A program made the position numbers and the translations under genes. The notes below the pieces were generated by a model that was not told the DNA's origin, made no database searches, and was given only the letters and a program-made list of their open reading frames with translations. A stretch of 64,000 nt of DNA from Vreelandella zhaodongensis (GTDB lineage: Bacteria > Pseudomonadota > Gammaproteobacteria > Pseudomonadales > Halomonadaceae), in contig NZ_JACCDD010000003.1 of assembly GCF_013415115.1 (NCBI RefSeq), positions 186,001 through 250,000 on the forward strand, written 5' to 3'. Positions 59,545-64,000 of the stretch are shown in pieces; the stretch's first letter is position 1; each line of letters starts with the position of its first letter.

Positions 59545-59552
59545 TTGTTGTT
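59545..59552 (-). promoter_or_regulatory. AANAANAA motif before nagF
   Basis: AACAACAA on the minus strand, 16 bases upstream of the nagF ATG and next to its GGGAG ribosome site, in the non-coding gap after nagB-II. Matches the Hfq/Crc target motif. Confidence 0.5.
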
Positions 59553-59557
59553 ATACG

Positions 59558-60577
59558 TTACAAGGTGCAGGTGATTTTATTGAGGTGCCGAGGACGATCT
59601 GGGTCGCTTCCTCGAGCCGCCGCAAGGCCAGCCACCATTTGGTAAAAACTCTGGATCACCGACAGTGGCTGCAGATCCTCATGACCAGCATCTACCAAGG
59701 TCAAATTGCGCTGTACGACGCTTTTGTCTGAGGCCAGCACGACTTGGGCACCGACACTCTTGAGCCATTCGGTTAACTCCAGCAAGCCAGCTTGCTCGGG
59801 TCCTGGTGGTGCGAATACCAACACTGGATAACCAGGACCGATCAACGCCATCGGGCCGTGGCGAACTTCAGCACCGCTAAAGGATTCAGCTTGAATGGCA
59901 CAGGTTTCTTTAAACTTGAGTGCCGCTTCCTGAGCGACAGCAAGGCCCGCCCCACGACCAATCACCATCATCTTGTCGGCATGCAACAACGCCTCGATGG
60001 CGGGTGACCAGTCCGTCGCCAGAGCCTCGCTTAAACGCCCAGGCAGTTCATCCAGAGCGGTGAGCAACAGACGGTCCTCTTGCCAGTGACCGATGAGCTG
60101 CGCCATGGCAGAAAGCGTGGCCAGATAGCTTTTGGTGGCGGCCACACTGTTCTCTTCTCCGGCATAGAGAGGGATTTCACTATCACTGGCCGCGCCCAGG
60201 GGCGACTGCGGCGTATTGACTAACGCAATCGTTCGAGCCCCAGCGGCAGCCAGCGACTGCTGCGTAGCCACTAGGTCAGGGCTTTGTCCCGATTGGGAAA
60301 CCGCCAATGCTAACTGCCCCGTTAGCCGCCAAGGCGCCTTAGCCAGCGTGGTCAGCGAAGGAGGCAGCGAAGCCACCGGAATGCCTTTACGCTTCATGCA
60401 TTGGTAAGCAAAGTAGCTGGCAGCGTGGTCGGAACTGCCCCGCGCCACGGTAACCGCTGCGGCAGGCTCGGCAAGGCGCAAACGCTCACCTAGGGCAGCA
60501 AGCACCGGCGCATTACGCTGCAGCTGGCCGCGAATGCGTTCAGGGGCATTGCGGGTTTCTTCAAGCATTAGAGACAT
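59558..60577 (-). CDS. SIS-domain glucosamine-6-phosphate deaminase (NagB-II type)
   Basis: Two SIS sugar-isomerase domains, 339 residues: first with ARGSSDHAASYFAYQCMK and AVSQSGQSPDLVATQQSL, second with VIGRGAGLAVAQEAALKFKE and SFSGAEVRHGPMALI. This matches the GlmS-isomerase-like NagB-II/AgaS group that replaces classical NagB. It sits between nagA and nagF in the locus; no classical nagB is present in the window. It overlaps nagA by 10 bases with GGAG before its ATG. Confidence 0.92.
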   Translation of the reverse strand: MSLMLEETRNAPERIRGQLQRNAPVLAALGERLRLAEPAAAVTVARGSSDHAASYFAYQCMKRKGIPVASLPPSLTTLAKAPWRLTGQLALAVSQSGQSPDLVATQQSLAAAGARTIALVNTPQSPLGAASDSEIPLYAGEENSVAATKSYLATLSAMAQLIGHWQEDRLLLTALDELPGRLSEALATDWSPAIEALLHADKMMVIGRGAGLAVAQEAALKFKETCAIQAESFSGAEVRHGPMALIGPGYPVLVFAPPGPEQAGLLELTEWLKSVGAQVVLASDKSVVQRNLTLVDAGHEDLQPLSVIQSFYQMVAGLAAARGSDPDRPRHLNKITCTL

Positions 60578-61692
60578 CGAGAGGCTCCTTGGACGTTTCC
60601 AGAGACTTGGCGACCTTCGAGATAGACCGCTTGGAGTTGAAGTTCGGGGTCAAGGACGACCAGATCCGCCAATGCGCCCTCTTGCAGGCGGCCGATATCA
60701 TCGATCCCCAGGAAATCGGCGGGGAAACGTGACAGGCGATCCGAGGCATCCGCCAGGGTAAGGCCGAGACTGACAAAGTTACGTAACGCCTGATCCATGG
60801 TTAGCGTACTGCCTGCCAAGGTGCCGTCAGCCAAACGCACACCACCCAGACACTTAGTGACGGTCTGCTCACCCAGGCGGTAATCGCCGTCAGGCATGCC
60901 TGCTGCGGCAGTGGCATCGGTAACTGCGTAAAGGTTCGGGATACAGCGCAGGGCCGTGCGGATAGCCCCCGGATGCACATGTAAAAGATCGGGTATTAAC
61001 TCGGCGTACTGCGCATGGGCGAGTGCTGCACCTACCATCCCAGGTTTACGGTGATGCAAGCCGGTCATGGCATTAAACAGGTGAGTAAACCCACAGGCTC
61101 CATGAGCCATCGCCTCAACGCCTTCTTCATAGCTGCCAAGCGTATGCCCTAACTGAACCCGCACGCCCCGCTCGCTAAGATGGCGAATTAACGCATAGTG
61201 CCCGGCTAACTCAGGAGCAAGTGTTAGCAAGCGGATGGGAGCCAAAGCACACAGCTCGTCCAGTTCCTCAATCACACCATTACGCGCATGGGGGGGCTGA
61301 GCCCCTAGCTTGCCGGGATTGATATAGGGACCTTCCAAATGAACGCCCAATACCCTGGCTGCGTCCGGATCCTGGGCTTCCATATAGTGGGTGATATCGC
61401 ATAGCACCTGACGAATCTGGGCATCTGGTGCCGTCATGGTGGTAGCAAGCAATCGGGTGGTTCCAAAACGCACATGAGTGCGCGCTAAGGTGGCAAGTGC
61501 CTCGCCGCCCTCCATGGTGTCGGCGCCACCACCGCCATGCACATGCAAATCTATAAAACCGGGAATAATGCGCGAATGGTCGTTAGTGGCGGGGTCTACT
61601 GGGTCGCCATCAATGCGCCTGATACGCCCCTCTTCCCAATGAATCTCTCCTAGGCGCCAGCCCTCGGAGGTGAGGATATTGCCAAATCGCAT
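60568..61692 (-). CDS. nagA: N-acetylglucosamine-6-phosphate deacetylase
   Basis: Deacetylates GlcNAc-6-P to GlcN-6-P in the cytosol. 374 residues, amidohydrolase fold: IPGFIDLHVHGGGGADTMEG, metal-binding VHLEGPYINPGKLGAQPP, LGHTLGSYEEG, HLFNAMTGLHHRKPGMVGAA and catalytic Asp in VTDATAAAGMPDG. AGGAGG precedes the ATG. It follows nagR by 8 bp and is coupled to nagB-II. Confidence 0.97.
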   Translation of the reverse strand: MRFGNILTSEGWRLGEIHWEEGRIRRIDGDPVDPATNDHSRIIPGFIDLHVHGGGGADTMEGGEALATLARTHVRFGTTRLLATTMTAPDAQIRQVLCDITHYMEAQDPDAARVLGVHLEGPYINPGKLGAQPPHARNGVIEELDELCALAPIRLLTLAPELAGHYALIRHLSERGVRVQLGHTLGSYEEGVEAMAHGACGFTHLFNAMTGLHHRKPGMVGAALAHAQYAELIPDLLHVHPGAIRTALRCIPNLYAVTDATAAAGMPDGDYRLGEQTVTKCLGGVRLADGTLAGSTLTMDQALRNFVSLGLTLADASDRLSRFPADFLGIDDIGRLQEGALADLVVLDPELQLQAVYLEGRQVSGNVQGASRCL

Positions 61693-61700
61693 ACAACCTC

Positions 61701-62435
61701 CTAGCGGGTCAGTTCGACCATAAAGTCGTAGTAGTCTGTGCGGCAGTAGGTAATGGTGAGCTCCGCGGGGGTGCCATCAGAGAGATAGCCGAGTCGCGTC
61801 ACTTTGAGTAGCGCCTGGCCTTCTGGCACCTCAGCGAGCGTCGCTAACTCTTCACCTGCGTTGATGGCAGTCACATGCTGTAAGGCACGTGCTATGCCTT
61901 TGCCACTGGCTTCCAGAACGGCATAAAGAGACGTGTCTACCGTGAGCGGATCGGGCAGTACCGAGACGGGTAGGCAACTTTCCTCTACCGCCATTACCAC
62001 CCCATCGGCCAAGCGCAGGCGTTTGAGGCGCGCGACTTGGGCATCAGCCCCCAGACTAAGGCGCATGCTCTCTTCTGCACTGGGGTTGGCCAGTTTGCGC
62101 TCTAACCAATGAGAGCTCGGCGTAAAACCGCGCTGGGTCAGCAGCTCGGTAAAACTCGATAGCCGTGACAAGGACTGATTCAGACGGGGGGTAATAAAGG
62201 TGCCAGAACCACGGCTACGACGAATGAGCCCCAGCTCATCTAGTCGATCTAACGCCTTACGAGCAGTAATTCGAGAAACCGCTAAGCTCTCGGCCAAGTT
62301 GCGCTCAGAAGGCAACGCCTCGCCAGCTTGCCAAGCACCTGTATCAATAGCTTGTTCAAGCTGGCGCGCTAACTGCTGATAAAGCGGTGTAGCGCCCTGA
62401 GGGTCCAGGTGCAGCTGAGTAAAGCGTGGATCCAT
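61701..62435 (-). CDS. nagR: GntR/HutC-family regulator (NagR/NagQ-like)
   Basis: Predicted repressor of the GlcNAc/chitooligosaccharide operon. 244 residues from ATG 62435, which has GGGAGA upstream; an upstream in-frame ATG lies within the promoter repeats. N-terminal winged helix (about 15-78): PLYQQLARQLEQAID, LPSERNLAESLAVSRITARK, SRGSGTFI. C-terminal UTRA sensor domain (about 95-240), which binds GlcN-6-P or GlcNAc-6-P in relatives. First gene of the operon, so it likely represses itself too. Confidence 0.93.
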   Translation of the reverse strand: MDPRFTQLHLDPQGATPLYQQLARQLEQAIDTGAWQAGEALPSERNLAESLAVSRITARKALDRLDELGLIRRSRGSGTFITPRLNQSLSRLSSFTELLTQRGFTPSSHWLERKLANPSAEESMRLSLGADAQVARLKRLRLADGVVMAVEESCLPVSVLPDPLTVDTSLYAVLEASGKGIARALQHVTAINAGEELATLAEVPEGQALLKVTRLGYLSDGTPAELTITYCRTDYYDFMVELTR

Positions 62436-62456
62436 GAGTATCTCCCAGTAGACAGC

Positions 62457-62510
62457 ATACCAATTAGATACCACTATAGACCCAATAAGATACCAATCAA
62501 ATACCAATTA
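62457..62510 (-). repeat. Array of five ~11-bp-phased direct repeats at the nag promoter
   Basis: On the plus strand ATACCAATTA-like units start at 62457, 62468 (ATACCACT), about 62478 (AGACCCAAT), 62490 (ATACCAATCA) and 62501. Steps are about 11 bases, roughly one DNA turn, so all units face the same side. They span the predicted promoter and probably bind NagR. Confidence 0.75.
62473..62500 (-). promoter_or_regulatory. Predicted nagR-nagA operon promoter
   Basis: On the minus strand TTGATT (62500-62495) and TATAGT (62478-62473) are spaced by 16 bases. Transcription would begin near 62466, about 30 bases before the nagR ATG. Both boxes lie inside the direct-repeat array. Confidence 0.6.
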
Positions 62511-62629
62511 GCTACAACTATGGTTGAATAGTGGTGTCCGCTTTGCTCAAGAAGGCGATAACACGCTCACAAGAGTGCACGCAGACCGTTGATAGTTTGG
62601 GGCCAAAGCGAACTTCAGGGTGACCACGA

Positions 62630-62658
62630 TTGGCGCGGCCTTTGGGAATCCGTATAGT
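62630..62658 (+). promoter_or_regulatory. Predicted rnb promoter
   Basis: TTGGCG (62630-62635), 17-base spacer, TATAGT (62653-62658), 31 bases before the rnb ATG. Confidence 0.55.
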
Positions 62659-62689
62659 GGCAGGCTACTCTCGCCAACTGATTGAACAC

Positions 62690-64000
62690 ATGCTGCAAAA
62701 CAACTCATTGCTTGCCCAGCTCAAGCAACAGATCCGTGACACCACCCCACGCGCTGAAGGGGTGATTAAAGCCACCGAGAAAGGGTTCGGTTTTCTTGAA
62801 ACCGATAGCGGTGAATCCTATTTTGTGCCGCCCCCCGCCATGAAGCAGGTACTGCACGGCGACCGCGTTGAGGCGGTGATTCATGAAAACGGCGATAAAA
62901 AGTCCGTTGAGCCTGAAAAGCTGATCGAAGCTGGGCTTGACCGCTTTGTTGCCCGTGTTCAGAAGCGCGAAGACCGTTTAGCCGTTGTGCCCGACCATCC
63001 GTCGATTCGCAACGTGCTAAAGGCGCGTATCAAGAACAACCTGGATGAAGCTACCATTGCTGATGGCGACTGGGTTGTCGCTCGACTGGTACGCCACCCG
63101 CTGAAAGAGAATGATCGCGGCTTTTTCGCACAAATTGACGAACTGGTGGCTAAGTCCGATGACCCCACCGTTCCGTGGCGCGTTACTCTAGCCCGCCATA
63201 CGCTGGAACAGGAGTGCCCAGACGCAGGTACCGAATGGCCACTGCATGATGAGGGTTTGCCCCGTGAAGATCTCACCGCGCAGCCCTTCTTCACCATCGA
63301 TGGCGAAAAAACCCGCGATATGGACGACGCGCTACACGTGGAAGCACTGGAAAGCGGCGGTTGGCGGCTGAGCGTTGCCATCGCTGACCCGACTGCCTAC
63401 GTCGAAGAAGGTCACGCGGCCGATCTTGAAGCGCGTACCCGTGCTTTTACGGTTTACCTACCGGGCCAGAACGTAACGATGCTACCTGAACAGCTGGCGG
63501 ACGACCTCTGCTCGCTATGGGAAGGTCAGGATCGCCCTGCTCTTGCCTGTTCACTGGACATTAATGCTGATGGCAGCCTGGGTGATTACCGTTTCTTTGC
63601 TGCTAACGTGAAATCCCACGCCAAACTGGCCTATGATCACGTTTCCGACTGGATTGAAGGTCAAGGTGACTGGGCTCCCGCCGACAATATCGCTGAGCAG
63701 CTGAAAGCACTGCGTGATTTGACTGAGGCACGGACCGCTTGGCGCAACGAGCATGCCCTGGTATTTAAAGATCGTCCGGACTACGTTTTCGACCTGGACG
63801 AGGCCGGCAACGTACTGGGCATTCGCACCGAAGATCGCCGCATCGCCAACCGCATGATTGAAGAGTCGATGATTGCCGCCAATGCTTGCTGTGCGGATTT
63901 CCTCGCCAAGCATATTGGCCACGGCATCTTTAATGTGCATCGCGCCTTTGAGCCTGAAAAAGCCGAATCTGCTCAAGAATTCTTGGCAACTCAGGAAATC
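62690..64000 (+). CDS. rnb: Exoribonuclease II (5' part only)
   Basis: 3'-5' processive exoribonuclease of mRNA turnover. 437 residues are present; the gene runs past the window (E. coli RNase II 644). From ATG 62690 the N-terminus MLQNNSLLAQLKQQIRDTTP and cold-shock OB domain ATEKGFGFLETDSGESYFVP closely follow E. coli RNase II rather than RNase R. Catalytic aspartates are Asp204, 210, 212 and 213 in TIDGEKTRDMDDALHV. Divergent from the nag operon. Confidence 0.96.
   Translation, partial: MLQNNSLLAQLKQQIRDTTPRAEGVIKATEKGFGFLETDSGESYFVPPPAMKQVLHGDRVEAVIHENGDKKSVEPEKLIEAGLDRFVARVQKREDRLAVVPDHPSIRNVLKARIKNNLDEATIADGDWVVARLVRHPLKENDRGFFAQIDELVAKSDDPTVPWRVTLARHTLEQECPDAGTEWPLHDEGLPREDLTAQPFFTIDGEKTRDMDDALHVEALESGGWRLSVAIADPTAYVEEGHAADLEARTRAFTVYLPGQNVTMLPEQLADDLCSLWEGQDRPALACSLDINADGSLGDYRFFAANVKSHAKLAYDHVSDWIEGQGDWAPADNIAEQLKALRDLTEARTAWRNEHALVFKDRPDYVFDLDEAGNVLGIRTEDRRIANRMIEESMIAANACCADFLAKHIGHGIFNVHRAFEPEKAESAQEFLATQEI

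Noticed and set aside
63551..63976. 141-codon frame antisense to rnb (also 62959-63381)
   Set aside because: Fully inside the clear rnb coding frame; shadow of its codon pattern.

Overview
The window reads as a chromosomal segment from a gammaproteobacterium of the Halomonas type (Halomonadaceae). The inference rests on gene content and order: a 180-kDa-class NAD-glutamate dehydrogenase, monomeric NADP isocitrate dehydrogenase, the large (532-residue) isocitrate lyase, paired Aat and Bpt aminoacyl transferases, a Pseudomonas-like GltR/GtrS plus Gts sugar ABC cluster, and rluE-nudJ-mnmA-hflD-purB in the enterobacterial order. I saw no rRNA, tRNA, CRISPR array, transposase or prophage gene. About 53 protein genes fill the window. 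The first (gdhB) and last (rnb) run off its ends.

Layout. 1-5.5 kb, minus strand: gdhB (5' part), trmA, murI and a hemerythrin-like gene whose metal ligands look lost. 5.8-11.4 kb: rarA facing lolA and ftsK; the FtsK linker carries two in-frame tandem repeats. 11.5-16.4 kb: aat, bpt, infA facing clpA and clpS, which puts the transferases that tag N-degron substrates beside the adaptor and unfoldase that read the tag. 16.6-18.9 kb: icd. 19.1-25.2 kb: rluE, nudJ, mnmA, hflD, purB, roxA and a GNAT gene, tightly packed. 25.5-29 kb: aceA, a SlyB-like lipoprotein, a small membrane protein and a SlyD-type FKBP. 29-34.4 kb: nikR divergent from nikABCDE with an exact NikR operator between them. 34.3-43 kb: an MFS exporter, an NlpC/P60 lipoprotein, an 821-residue protein with three DUF1266-like units, GlsB, YeaD and ycjX-ycjF behind a 63-residue membrane protein.

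43-50 kb, minus strand: response regulator, sensor kinase, sugar-binding protein, two permeases and ATPase (gltR-gtrS-gtsABCD order), with a HAD phosphatase upstream. 50.9-62.4 kb, minus strand: a complete chitooligosaccharide/N-acetylglucosamine locus, in transcription order nagR, nagA, nagB-II (SIS type), nagF (EIIA-HPr-EI), nagE (EIIC-IIB-IIB), chiP-like porin and chb-like hexosaminidase. Chitooligosaccharides would cross the outer membrane by the porin, be cut to GlcNAc in the periplasm, enter as GlcNAc-6-P by the PTS, then be deacetylated and deaminated. rnb (RNase II) ends the window on the plus strand.

The most interesting regulatory pattern is that four sugar-uptake genes in two separate clusters (gtsA, nagF, nagE, chiP) each carry an AANAANAA motif just upstream of the start, the Hfq/Crc catabolite-repression signature of Pseudomonas. 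The nag promoter also lies inside an array of five ~11-bp-phased direct repeats.
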